Assembly: GCA_943912335.1 (NCBI GenBank)
Contig: CALTUD010000002.1
Coordinates: 132,464 to 196,463, forward strand
Length of the DNA: 64,000 nucleotides
Direction of reading: 5' to 3'
From: an uncultured Acetobacteraceae bacterium
GTDB taxonomy: Bacteria > Pseudomonadota > Alphaproteobacteria > Acetobacterales > Acetobacteraceae
Shown: one piece after another, positions 21,694 to 30,119 of the stretch
Layout: the number at the start of each line of letters is the position of its first letter
Numbering within the stretch: position 1 is the first letter of the stretch
Notes under the pieces: generated by a model
Seen by the model: only the letters and a program-made list of their open reading frames with translations
The model's database searches: none
Told to the model about the DNA's origin: nothing
Made by a program: the position numbers and the translations under genes

Positions 21694-23601
21694 ATCGCGG
21701 ACGTATCCGACGTCGAGAACGGTTTATGCGGCCTGATCGAGAATGCGGTCTATCCGAACGGGGTTTCCGCATCGAGCATCACTGGTACGACCATCAAGAT
21801 CTATCGAGGCTGGCCTGCGAGCAGGATGCTGAATGCCGATCTTGCAGCCGGGATCGACACTGTCACGGTGTTCACGAAAGAGAAATCGAGCAAGGACACC
21901 TCCCGCTACGCCCGTATCTGGCGGACCGTCTCAACAACATCGCCCAGTCTGGCCATCAAGGTCGTCGGTCAGGCAGCCACCCTCACCGGAACCGGTGGAG
22001 CGGGGCAGGTGGCTGGTTTGGAAGCGAACGGTGTCGCTTATACGGTTGCCGTGGGGGCGAGTGACACTCCTTTCACGGTCGCGGCGAGTCTTGCTGCCCT
22101 TGTGCCGGGAGCGACGGCCAGTGGTAATGTCGTTCTCGTTCCGGGCACGCAGTTGAGCGGACGCGTTGTCGGATCGGGAACTGCCGTCATGGAAACGCGG
22201 CGGCAAGAACAGGGCTTTCTCGTTTCTGTCTGGTCTTCGACGCCGCTGGCGCGCGACGCCGTCGCGGCCGCCGTCGACAATGCCCTGTCCGATGTGGACT
22301 GGTTCGATCTTGCGGATGGTTCCGTGGCACGGATGGTGTATGGCGGAACGATGGAGACCGACGTTTCTGAGAACGCCAATCTCTACCGTCGGAATCTGAT
22401 CTACACCATCGAGTATCCGACGCTGAAAACGATGACCGGCCCACAGATGGCGTACGGTGTCGGTACTTTGGGGGGAACAGGTCCGACCGTCGGGTTCAGC
22501 TGTCTCGTTCCGCAGGAAAGGCTGGTGATTCCGCCTTTGGGGGCTATCAGATTCGATGCCTGGTATGATCCGGCGAATAGCATCGACCAGCAATGTGCTA
22601 CCGTTCTGTCGCCGGCCGCGTTCAATTTTCGGCTTCCTTCCAACGCGATGGTCGAGAACGGCGTTGCGCGCTGGCCGCTCGCGACGCAGGCGACGATCGA
22701 CCTGGAGATCGCAGCGGCCTTGCAGGCCGGCCTCCAGTTCTGGGCGTTCGACAGCTATCAGCCAGACGACACGTTAAGCTTGCCGCTGCAACTCTATCTG
22801 ACGAGTTCGCTTCGCAGCCGTTTGCGCTTCTGCATGTTGGGTCAAACGTCGAACTGGGGCGCAGACGGTCAGGATCAGCCATCGCTCCTGCGCGACATCA
22901 GCATGATGACGCAGCCTGGCTACATGACGGTCCTTGGCAACAGGCCTCTGTACCTTGTTCTGGACTCCTCGAGTGAGCAAACGGCGGGCTTGCCGGACGG
23001 CAGCGTTTCCGAAGCGATCGCTACCGTCCGGTCGACGGTGATGCGGGCCGGTGGCGGCAATCCCTACATCGTTTGGCTCTCCGGTGCTGCGATGGCCGAC
23101 TACAACAACATTCCGATGGCGCAGCAGGTCGGGGCGGACGCCTCTGGTTCATACGCAACGCCGCGGTTGAACGGGAGCGAACAGCCGTTCGCGGCGTTAA
23201 CGGGTGCTGCCGTTGCCGACTGGAGTGCTCGGGCGGCATCCGGTTTTCCGATGATTCCTACGGCGATGAGCGGTTGGGATCAAAGGCCCCTGATCGAGGC
23301 CCCGCAGCCCTTCTATCCGATTTCGGCGAGCTTCGGTCCCGGAAATTTCTACGATACCGCGACCGCATCCGCGATCGGCGATCATGTCGCGGCAATGGCG
23401 AAGTTTATTCACGATCAGCCTTCTGCCTGCGCTGCGCAGATCGGTTTGATTTACGCGTGGAATGAGCTGGCGGAAGGAGGATGGCTGATGCCGACCTATA
23501 CGCCGGACGGACCCGATGGTGCGCGTTGTGCTGCCGTCGGCGGTTCGCTTTCGACGCTTGTCGCGAATTCCACGAAACCTGCCTTCAATCTGGTGAGCTA
23601 G
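21694..23601 (+). CDS. tail-completion-like protein fused to a GH99/WbsX-like domain
   Basis: 635 codons from a proposed ATC start at 21694, eight bases after a strong GGGAGG; the first ATG is only at 21826 and no GTG or TTG lies between. The N-terminal 240 residues (ADVSDVENGLCGLIENAVYPNG, IYRGWPASRMLNADLAAG) are a phage neck or tail-terminator type module. From about residue 285 the protein reads like a TIM-barrel glycan hydrolase of the GH99/WbsX-like group: FDAWYDP, QFWAFDSYQP, PLYLVLDSS, YIVWLSGA, SAMSGWDQRP-like text and a final LIYAWNELAEGGWLMPT near 588, where the Asn-Glu pair is typical. A role in degrading or binding surface polysaccharide is inferred. It is followed by a 58-residue gene and the sheath. 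Confidence 0.65.
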   Translation: MADVSDVENGLCGLIENAVYPNGVSASSITGTTIKIYRGWPASRMLNADLAAGIDTVTVFTKEKSSKDTSRYARIWRTVSTTSPSLAIKVVGQAATLTGTGGAGQVAGLEANGVAYTVAVGASDTPFTVAASLAALVPGATASGNVVLVPGTQLSGRVVGSGTAVMETRRQEQGFLVSVWSSTPLARDAVAAAVDNALSDVDWFDLADGSVARMVYGGTMETDVSENANLYRRNLIYTIEYPTLKTMTGPQMAYGVGTLGGTGPTVGFSCLVPQERLVIPPLGAIRFDAWYDPANSIDQQCATVLSPAAFNFRLPSNAMVENGVARWPLATQATIDLEIAAALQAGLQFWAFDSYQPDDTLSLPLQLYLTSSLRSRLRFCMLGQTSNWGADGQDQPSLLRDISMMTQPGYMTVLGNRPLYLVLDSSSEQTAGLPDGSVSEAIATVRSTVMRAGGGNPYIVWLSGAAMADYNNIPMAQQVGADASGSYATPRLNGSEQPFAALTGAAVADWSARAASGFPMIPTAMSGWDQRPLIEAPQPFYPISASFGPGNFYDTATASAIGDHVAAMAKFIHDQPSACAAQIGLIYAWNELAEGGWLMPTYTPDGPDGARCAAVGGSLSTLVANSTKPAFNLVS

Positions 23602-23608
23602 GAGCCCT

Positions 23609-23785
23609 ATGGCCGCAGCAATGCCCGCAGCACTCGTCGTGATTCACGCATTCGGTTCCTATCAGAAGGGCCAGATGATCGTGGATGCCGCGACGATCTC
23701 CTCCATTCTCGGCGGTGGACTTGCGTCCTTCGTGGTTCCGACCACGCCGCCGACCGCCCTGCACAATGCCGCATCGGAGGGCTGA
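23609..23785 (+). CDS. small phage protein
   Basis: 58 residues, with GGAG just upstream of the ATG. It fits tightly between the fusion protein (7 bases) and the sheath gene (3 bases). Hydrophobic N terminus (MAAAMPAALVVIHAFGSYQKGQMI), then VVPTTPPTA. Probably a small tail or neck component; not recognised. Confidence 0.55.
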   Translation: MAAAMPAALVVIHAFGSYQKGQMIVDAATISSILGGGLASFVVPTTPPTALHNAASEG

Positions 23786-23788
23786 GCC

Positions 23789-25348
23789 ATGGCGCAGATA
23801 ACCCAGCTCGGGGCGCTCAACACGGCGGCCTTGGTCGTTCCGGATCTGTATGTCCAGATCGCGTCGCCCCAGGCGCTTGCGTTGAACGGGGTTGCGACCG
23901 ATCGCATCGGTGTGGTGGGCACGGCGTCCTGGGGGCCGGTGAATCAGCCCGTCGTACTGGGCGGGCTCGCCGACTACAATCTGGCGTTCGGCACCGTACA
24001 GACCCGTCTGTACGATCTGGGGACTCCGATTGCGCTCGCGGAACAGCAGGGCGCATCATCTTTCGTGGCCGTTCGTGTGACGGACGGTACCGATGGCGCC
24101 GCGACGTATGCGCTATTCTACGCGAACTCCGAATATCCGGCCATTCTGACGGCTGCTTATACTGGAACCCTCGGAAACCGCATCGGTCTGACACTGGCCG
24201 CGGGCTCGCGGACCGGAACATGGTGTCTGACCCTGCAGATGCCGGGCCAGCTGGCGGAAGTGTTCGACAACATCGACGCGTCCCAGGGTACGGCTACGTT
24301 CTGGAACAATCTCGTCACGGCGGTGAACAACGGTAACGGTGTTTCCCGAGGCCCGTCCAACCTGTGCGTCGCTTCGATTGGGAACAATCTGTCGGCGGTG
24401 CCCCAGGCTGTCACGAACCAGTTCCTGATGAATGGTTCCGACGGTGCTTCCGGCATGACGGATGCCGCGGTTATCGGGACCGACGGCATGGCGCGTACCG
24501 GAATGTACGCATTGCGCGGTCAATCTTGCGCGCTCGCCGTGATGGCGGATTGCTCGAACCCGACATTCTGGACGATCCAGAGCGCGTTCGGCGAAAGCGA
24601 GGGGATCTACATGATCCTCACCGGTGCGAAGGGGCAGGTGATCTCCAGCGCTGTGCAGATGAAGCAGCAATCCGGCCTCGACAGCTACGCCGCAAAGCTG
24701 ATGTTCGGCGACTGGCTGTACTGGTACGATCAGGTGAACGTGCAGACACGGCTCGTCAGCCCGCAAGGCGTGGTGGCGGGGTGCTTGTCCAATCTGTCGC
24801 CCGAGCAATCCAGTTTGAACAAAAGATTGTCCGGCGTAATCGGTAGTCAGAAGAGCGGGCTCGCGAGCAGCGGCCAGGTTCTGGCTTATTCGTCGGCCGA
24901 ACTGCAGCAGTTGTTCTCGGCTGGTATCGATGTCGTGTCCAATCCGGCGCCGGGTGGAGCGTACTGGACCGTTCGCTGCGGCCATAACAGCTCCAGCTCC
25001 TCGGTCACTGCCAGCGATGCCTACACGCGTATGACGAACTTCATCGCCGAAACGTTGTCGTCTGGCATGGGCAAGTATGTCGGCAGCGTGATCAATTCGA
25101 CCCTGCTGTCGAACATTCGCGCGACGCTTCTGGCTTACCTGTCCAATCTCGTGTCGCAGGGGATTCTCGGTAGCGTCGATGGAACGGCGCCGTACGCGGT
25201 GGTGTGCGATCCTAGCAACAATCCGCAGAGCCGTACTGCGCTTGGCTACGTTCAGGCGGATGTTCAGGTTCGGTACCAGGGCATCAACGAGCGTTTCATC
25301 GTGAATCTGCAAGGCGGTCAGAACGTGACCGTCACCACCAATAACTGA
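23789..25348 (+). CDS. contractile tail sheath protein
   Basis: 519 residues. The sheath surrounds the tail tube and contracts on infection. Features: N-terminal VVPDLYVQIASPQALALNGVATDRIGVVGTASWGPVNQPV, which gives the strand that interlocks subunits; a variable middle; and the conserved C-terminal domain with YTRMTNFIAETLSSGMGKYVG, LLAYLSNLVSQGIL and FIVNLQGGQNV. This places it in the phage tail sheath family (gpFI/gpL type). The start ATG has GAGGG upstream. It shows that the element has a myovirus-type tail. Confidence 0.93.
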   Translation: MAQITQLGALNTAALVVPDLYVQIASPQALALNGVATDRIGVVGTASWGPVNQPVVLGGLADYNLAFGTVQTRLYDLGTPIALAEQQGASSFVAVRVTDGTDGAATYALFYANSEYPAILTAAYTGTLGNRIGLTLAAGSRTGTWCLTLQMPGQLAEVFDNIDASQGTATFWNNLVTAVNNGNGVSRGPSNLCVASIGNNLSAVPQAVTNQFLMNGSDGASGMTDAAVIGTDGMARTGMYALRGQSCALAVMADCSNPTFWTIQSAFGESEGIYMILTGAKGQVISSAVQMKQQSGLDSYAAKLMFGDWLYWYDQVNVQTRLVSPQGVVAGCLSNLSPEQSSLNKRLSGVIGSQKSGLASSGQVLAYSSAELQQLFSAGIDVVSNPAPGGAYWTVRCGHNSSSSSVTASDAYTRMTNFIAETLSSGMGKYVGSVINSTLLSNIRATLLAYLSNLVSQGILGSVDGTAPYAVVCDPSNNPQSRTALGYVQADVQVRYQGINERFIVNLQGGQNVTVTTNN

Positions 25349-25385
25349 CGCACCGTTTCCGGCAGCATAGCGACAAGGACTTCGA

Positions 25386-25811
25386 ATGGGGAATCCCTAT
25401 AGCATTGGACGGGACTGTCAGGTCGTCCTGCTCTGGAATGGCGTTCGCATCGATCTTCGGGACGTGACCGGGTTTCAGGCGCAGCAGCAGGTGCGTCAGC
25501 AGCGGGCGGATCCGCTGAACAGCGTGCCGATCGAATTCAATACGCCTGCCGGCTGGCGTGGGCAGTTCCAGGTTGATCGCGGGTCTTCCGCGCTGGACGA
25601 TCTCGTGTCGGCGATCGAAGCCGCATTCTGGAACGCGGGCGTGATCGGGTCGGGAACGATCTATCAGTACATCTCGGAGCCCGATGGGTCGACCAGCACC
25701 TATGAATTCGTGGGCGTGTCTCTGACGTTCACGAACTCCGGTCATTACCAGGCCGAGAACATCGTGAAGCAGACGGTCAGCTTCTTCGCCAGCCAGAGGA
25801 ACAAGATTTGA
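25386..25811 (+). CDS. tail tube protein
   Basis: 141 residues, with AGGA upstream of the ATG. The pattern of beta strands with LRDVTGFQAQQQVRQQRADPLN and SLTFTNSGHYQAENIVKQTVSFFASQ, together with placement directly after the sheath, matches the Mu gpM/P2 gpFII-type tube proteins that stack as rings inside the sheath. The stop codon overlaps the TTG start of the next gene (TTGA), implying translational coupling. Confidence 0.8.
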   Translation: MGNPYSIGRDCQVVLLWNGVRIDLRDVTGFQAQQQVRQQRADPLNSVPIEFNTPAGWRGQFQVDRGSSALDDLVSAIEAAFWNAGVIGSGTIYQYISEPDGSTSTYEFVGVSLTFTNSGHYQAENIVKQTVSFFASQRNKI

Positions 25812-26134
25812 GCGGGCCCATCGCGGAGGTCACCACCGAGGATGGTCGGCGGCTTTCATTGCGGGAGATCAATCCCGGCGACATGCTGGACCTGATCGAA
25901 GCGGCGGGTTCGGCGGCAGGTTCGGCGGCCTGGATGCGTTATGCTCTGCTGATCTGTTCGGTGGAAGCGATCGACGGCAAGCCGGTGATGATGCCGCACA
26001 CGAAGGACGGCGTGCGGGAGCTCGGGCGCAAGATTGGCAATGCCGGTATCGCAGCGCTGTCGAGCTTCCATTATCCGGCCGAGGCCGATCACTCCGCCGA
26101 GGATGAGGCCGAGCAGGTTCGCGCAAAAAACTGA
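25808..26134 (+). CDS. tail assembly chaperone, unshifted product
   Basis: 108 residues from a TTG start overlapping the tube stop. Pattern LREINPGDMLDLIEAAG, RYALLICSVEAIDGKPV and HTKDGVRELGRKIGNAGIAAL is that of the short tail assembly chaperones (P2 gpE / lambda gpG type) encoded before the tape measure gene. These bind the tape measure during tail assembly and are not in the virion. The coding end contains A AAA AAC directly before the TGA stop, the slippery site for the longer product. Confidence 0.85.
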   Translation: MSGPIAEVTTEDGRRLSLREINPGDMLDLIEAAGSAAGSAAWMRYALLICSVEAIDGKPVMMPHTKDGVRELGRKIGNAGIAALSSFHYPAEADHSAEDEAEQVRAKN

Positions 26135-26301
26135 GCAGGCACCCCTTGCTTCGGCAGGTTCTGTACCTCGTGAAGCATGGGGTGCCTTGGCAAGAGGTCA
26201 TGACGATGTCGGAAACCAGACGGTTCGCGTGTTGCGTTGCGATGGGCGAACTGGATGGCCAACATTTCGACTGGGATGGCATGGGCTGGGTGGCGCATTG
26301 A
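25808..26301 (+). CDS. tail assembly chaperone, -1 frameshift fusion product
   Basis: Reading 25808-26131 in frame, slipping back one base on A AAA AAC and continuing to TGA at 26299-26301 gives about 164 residues. The added 56 or so residues (LLRQVLYLVKHGVPWQEVMTMS onward, ending GWVAH) have the helical pattern of the gpE'/gpT extension. The extension frame has no plausible independent start. A fixed ratio of short and long chaperone is a conserved feature of long-tailed phages. Confidence 0.8.
26125..26186 (+). promoter_or_regulatory. programmed -1 ribosomal frameshift signal
   Basis: Slippery heptamer A AAA AAC at 26125-26131, in the correct phase. After a six-base spacer comes a stem: GGCACCCC (26138-26145) with GGGGTGCC (26179-26186), one T-T mismatch, then TGCTTC (26147-26152) with GAAGCA (26172-26177). 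The loop can further pair AGGT/ACCT. The zero-frame stop lies in the spacer. Confidence 0.88.
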
Positions 26302-26347
26302 GGCCGCCTACAAGTTTCGTTCCCTCTAGCCGTGAAAGGCAGCGTTG

Positions 26348-27472
26348 ATGAAGAACACAACAGCGCTGCGTTCGTCTCTGGCGCTTTTTGCGCGGCTAGT
26401 TTCCGATCTCCATGCGCGGCCGCTCCGGTCTCGACCCGTGCCGATCCGTCGGCGTGCCCGTCTTCCGCCTGTGTTGCCCGGAACGGCGCATGGGGAGGGG
26501 ATAGAGATGTTCGCCGCTTTGCCGGTCGGATTGAGCGCTCTGCTCGCCGGCCGCTCTGTGGGTGGCCTTCGCGATGCTGGCGGCCCGGCGAGCCGCGGGG
26601 TTCCGTCGCGTGATCGAGACAGGGGTTTCATCGGGGGAAATCTCGATACTCGTCACTCTGCCGTCGCTTCGATCTGGGAGGCGGCAGTGGTGGGGACTAC
26701 AAATGCCGCTCTGGAGCAGATGCTTCCACATGTGCAGCGTCCGGCTTCTCTTCTACCAGTAGGACGTGCGGCGAGATCGGTCTCTCACATCCTCTCCGTG
26801 TCGCCGATATCGACGGCTCGCCTGCCGGGGACCGGTTTCATCTTGCGGAATAACTCTCCGTCGTCGAAGGAGCGGCCGCCTTTTCCGGCCGGAGATGGTA
26901 AGGGATCGAGAGCGCACTCGTTCTTACGCGTCTTGGACAAGAAGGAAGGCGGGTCGGGCGCAGATGTGTTCGGTTCTCTTGACGCCGTAAGCGACCGAAG
27001 GCCGTTGGGAACAGTTTCCGTACAGTCGTCAGGCAGATCGCAGAGAGCGTCGGACGTCTTCTTCGATCGCCCATCTTCGTCTGCGGCGCCTCGTGTTCCC
27101 TTGAGCCTGTCCGGCAGCGCTAAAGGGACGATTGCGGATATGGCCGGACGAAGCGTACCGCCTGCGCTCATGGAGCCGGTGTCCGGTGAACAAGGTGCCG
27201 AGGTCGCGCCACCCGTTGGAGCGAAGGCGATGTATCAAGGGACGCAGTCGATCGGGCATGGTGGATATGCCGAGTCCGACGCCCGTCCACCGTATTCGAG
27301 CGCCTCCGGAACGCAGCTCCAATTCTCCGGTAACGTGACGATAGAAGGGCGGCGCGTTGGACAGGCGAGCGCTCACGCTCTTTCGCGCGACGCTTCGCTG
27401 CCGCTCTCCACACAATCGCGCCCCAACATACGGAGCACCACCGTGTACACCGGAATGCGGATTCCTCAATGA
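26348..27472 (+). CDS. putative short tape measure protein
   Basis: 374 residues in the tape measure position between the frameshifted chaperones and the GpU-like gene. Unlike usual tape measures it is short and lacks long coiled coils; the middle is Ser/Gly/Arg-rich and probably disordered. The end (QFSGNVTIEGRRVGQ and TTVYTGMRIPQ) resembles tape measure C termini. If the usual relation of about 1.5 angstrom of tail per residue holds, the tail would be near 55 nm, short for a contractile phage. The stop overlaps the next start (ATGA). Identity rests mainly on position. Confidence 0.5.
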   Translation: MKNTTALRSSLALFARLVSDLHARPLRSRPVPIRRRARLPPVLPGTAHGEGIEMFAALPVGLSALLAGRSVGGLRDAGGPASRGVPSRDRDRGFIGGNLDTRHSAVASIWEAAVVGTTNAALEQMLPHVQRPASLLPVGRAARSVSHILSVSPISTARLPGTGFILRNNSPSSKERPPFPAGDGKGSRAHSFLRVLDKKEGGSGADVFGSLDAVSDRRPLGTVSVQSSGRSQRASDVFFDRPSSSAAPRVPLSLSGSAKGTIADMAGRSVPPALMEPVSGEQGAEVAPPVGAKAMYQGTQSIGHGGYAESDARPPYSSASGTQLQFSGNVTIEGRRVGQASAHALSRDASLPLSTQSRPNIRSTTVYTGMRIPQ

Positions 27473-28314
27473 GCCTTGCATCCAATGTAGCCGGCAGCGT
27501 TGCGGCGACTCTGGCGAATCAGCCAGCACCGGTTGTCCTGGGATCGATGGTTCTGTTCGGTGCCGAGGCACCCTCGCGGGTCACGATCGGCGGTCGTCAG
27601 CTGGCGGCGATCCATAAGCTGCCGGGTGGCGCTCGCATCATCGACGCGATGGGGCCGGACGACAACGCGATCGTGTGGCAAGGCGTCTTCATCGGGCCGG
27701 CAGCTGCAAGCCGGGTCAGGATGGTGGATGCGCTTCGGACAAGCGGAGAAATCTGCACTTTGTCGTTTGGTGACTATCTTTTCCAGATCATCGTCGTCGA
27801 CTTCAGCTATAGCTATCAATCGCGCGGTGCGGTGATCTCTTATAGCATTCGCGCGGAAAAGATCCAGGATATCATCGATCCTCTGTCCATCTCGGCGTGG
27901 CAGGGGGCCATATCGGATTGTGCGACGGCTGTTCAGTTTCTCACCAATACACGGGCTTCGATCGCAGCATATGGCGGTCTGACCGGGGGACTTTCGGGTG
28001 GGACCTCGTCGCTTCTTTCAGGTGTTTTATCGACGGTCGGTGGAGTGTCCGGTACGGCTGACTCTACGCTCCAGGCGCAGGCGCTACTGTCGTCCACCTC
28101 CTCTGTCCAGACGGCGATTGCGAACGTGTCGATCGGGAATCTGGCAACAGGTGCACCGTCATTGAGCGTTGCTAGCGGAACACAACTCGCTGCGGTGGCT
28201 CAGCAGGCTGGGGCGTTGGCCGGCCTGGTCGGAGCTGGTGGGTATATCAATCGGGCGAGCGTGGGTGTGGCGGCATCCAACGCGCTACCGGCCATGGTCG
28301 GCATACATTCCTGA
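27469..28314 (+). CDS. GpU-like tail protein with low-complexity C-terminal extension
   Basis: 281 residues. The first 140 (VVLGSMVLFGAEAP, PGGARIIDAMGPDDNAIVWQGVFIG, RMVDALRTSGEICTLSFGDYLFQ, VISYSIRAEKI) follow the P2 GpU pattern, a tail protein at the tape measure or tube end. The remaining 140 residues are Ser/Gly/Ala/Thr-rich (GGLTGGLSGGTSSLLSG) and may be an added flexible or helical tail. The gene overlaps the tape measure gene by four bases. Confidence 0.65.
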   Translation: MSLASNVAGSVAATLANQPAPVVLGSMVLFGAEAPSRVTIGGRQLAAIHKLPGGARIIDAMGPDDNAIVWQGVFIGPAAASRVRMVDALRTSGEICTLSFGDYLFQIIVVDFSYSYQSRGAVISYSIRAEKIQDIIDPLSISAWQGAISDCATAVQFLTNTRASIAAYGGLTGGLSGGTSSLLSGVLSTVGGVSGTADSTLQAQALLSSTSSVQTAIANVSIGNLATGAPSLSVASGTQLAAVAQQAGALAGLVGAGGYINRASVGVAASNALPAMVGIHS

Positions 28315-28323
28315 GGAGATACG

Positions 28324-28509
28324 GTGCGGACGATACAGGTAAGCGGAACCAATCTCTTCGCAGTTGCAGCCGCCGAACTCGGTGACGCGACACAGTGGTA
28401 TCGAATCGCAGCGATCAACCGTTTAAGCGATCCGATGGTCTATGGCGTCACCAGTCTTCTGTTGCCGAACGTCGACAATACGCTCGGTGGTGGAGTGCCG
28501 AGCCAGTGA
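28324..28509 (+). CDS. tail protein X-like (LysM fold)
   Basis: 61 residues from a GTG with GAGGAG upstream. The sequence VSGTNLFAVAAAELGDATQWYRIAAINRLSDP reads as a LysM-like module, the fold of P2 gpX and related baseplate hub proteins that may contact peptidoglycan. Its stop overlaps the GTG start of the next gene (GTGA). Confidence 0.75.
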   Translation: MRTIQVSGTNLFAVAAAELGDATQWYRIAAINRLSDPMVYGVTSLLLPNVDNTLGGGVPSQ

Positions 28510-29579
28510 ACGATGCGGGATGTGTTCGCCGCCCGCGCCTCCGATTGACGATTAACGGAGCGATCGTTTCGGGTTGCGTCTCCGCGGAAATTACCTCGGG
28601 CCGCGGCTCTGTCGCTGGAACTTATCGGGTTGAAGTGAGCGTGAACGCAGCTTCGACGTCGCTGTCTCCCGGTTGGCTCGATGCGGACGGAATCGACGTC
28701 CGGATCGAAATGGGTTTTGCCGATCCTGGATACAATCAGCCGCAATCCTGGTTCGAGATGATCTCCGGACCTGTGGACAGGATCACGGCTGAACCGTTGT
28801 ACGGCGTTGTTGTAATCGAGGGGCGCGATAACGCGGCGAAGCTGATCGATTTACCTCTGGAGGACGGTTACCTCAACAGGACGGCATCCGAGGTGGCGAG
28901 CGACCTGGCCGCCCAATGCGGTTTGACGGCGGATGTCGACCAGACTGCCGGGCTGGTCGGGCAATATTACCAGATCCAGCACAGCAAGACGGTCTTCGGT
29001 GCCTATTCCCGCCATGCGAATGGCTGGGACTTGTTGTGCGAACTGGCGCAGATCCAGAACTACGAACTTTGGGTTGATGGAACGACGCTGCATTTCAAGC
29101 AACCAATCCAGGATGAGTCTCCGTTCGCTGTGTTTCTGCAGCAGGATGGTATGGGCAGTGCCATCACCTGCAACACGATGAGTTCGATCTCGTTGGACAG
29201 AACACTCGGTGTCTCGGGAGCGATCCAGGTTCGCGTCGCGAGCTGGAACAGCCGGCAGAAGCAGACCATCGCGCAATCCTATCCGGCCGCGGTAGGCGAC
29301 GGCGCGCGCATTTATACGGTCTTGAAGCCGAACCTGTTGCCTGATGATGCACAGGCGCTGGCGCAGTCGACCTATCTCCAGCTCCGTGCCCGGCGAAGAA
29401 TGTTCCATGCCACCATGCCGGGCGAACTTTCGCTGACGCCCCGGCGCTCGATCAATCTGAGCGGAACCGGCACAGGCTGGGACACCGTGTATGTCATTGA
29501 TCGCATCGTCAGACATATCTCAGCGGAACGCGGGTTCAGTCAGAACCTGACGGCGACAACTCTGCAGGATGGATCATAA
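28506..29579 (+). CDS. baseplate hub protein, phage late control D (gpD) family
   Basis: 357 residues from the GTG at 28506. The order of segments, RLRLTINGAIVSGCVSAEITSGR at the start, MISGPVDRITAEPLYGVVVIEG, TASEVASDLAAQCGL, NGWDLLCELAQIQNYELWVDG and a final VIDRIVRHISAERGFSQNL, is that of gpD/gp27-like hub proteins that form the trimeric base under the spike. It lies between the X-like protein and the spike, as in P2 and Mu (gpP). Confidence 0.8.
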   Translation: MNDAGCVRRPRLRLTINGAIVSGCVSAEITSGRGSVAGTYRVEVSVNAASTSLSPGWLDADGIDVRIEMGFADPGYNQPQSWFEMISGPVDRITAEPLYGVVVIEGRDNAAKLIDLPLEDGYLNRTASEVASDLAAQCGLTADVDQTAGLVGQYYQIQHSKTVFGAYSRHANGWDLLCELAQIQNYELWVDGTTLHFKQPIQDESPFAVFLQQDGMGSAITCNTMSSISLDRTLGVSGAIQVRVASWNSRQKQTIAQSYPAAVGDGARIYTVLKPNLLPDDAQALAQSTYLQLRARRRMFHATMPGELSLTPRRSINLSGTGTGWDTVYVIDRIVRHISAERGFSQNLTATTLQDGS

Positions 29580-29582
29580 ACA

Positions 29583-30119
29583 ATGGCAGACTGGCTGCAG
29601 ACCGTCCGCTTGCATGCGGCCATTCAGTCGGCGGCACTCGGGCAGGCGCGGCATGGTGTAGTTACCAGTGTCGATCCGTCCGCACACGCTGTGAGGGTGA
29701 CGATTCAGCCCGAGGGGCTGGAGACGGGATGGATACCGGATGGGGCGGTGGCCGCCGGTGGCCTGAAGATGGTCTGCCCGTCCGAGATCGGTACGCAGGT
29801 GCTGGTCGTCCCGGTCGAAGGCGATGCGGAGCATCCTGTGGTAGTTGGCCGGCTCTTCGACGCGACGGCGATGCCGCCGCAGAGTCCGTTCACTCAGACT
29901 CATGTGCAGCCGGGCGAACTCGCCCTGTTCGGGAGTGATGGAACCTGCCTGCATTTCACGAGAGGCAGGTTGTGCCTGAAGGGAAACCTTGAGGTCGATG
30001 GGGCCATCCAGGCGACCGGAGACGTGGTCGGGGCGGGGATCAGCCTTCAGTCGCACCGGCATGGTGGAGTCCAGGGAGGCAAGACGTTCACCACTCCACC
30101 GGAGGGTGCCAATGGCTGA
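29583..30119 (+). CDS. baseplate assembly/central spike protein V (gpV-like)
   Basis: 178 residues. The OB-fold region near the N terminus (GVVTSVDPSAHAVRVTIQPEG, GTQVLVVPVEGDAEHPVVVGRLFD) is followed by a short beta-helical spike (LEVDGAIQATGDVVG) that ends in HRHGGVQGG. The His-x-His motif near the apex binds an iron ion in P2 and Mu spikes. Membrane puncture during contraction is the known role. It overlaps the next gene by eight bases. Confidence 0.85.
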   Translation: MADWLQTVRLHAAIQSAALGQARHGVVTSVDPSAHAVRVTIQPEGLETGWIPDGAVAAGGLKMVCPSEIGTQVLVVPVEGDAEHPVVVGRLFDATAMPPQSPFTQTHVQPGELALFGSDGTCLHFTRGRLCLKGNLEVDGAIQATGDVVGAGISLQSHRHGGVQGGKTFTTPPEGANG

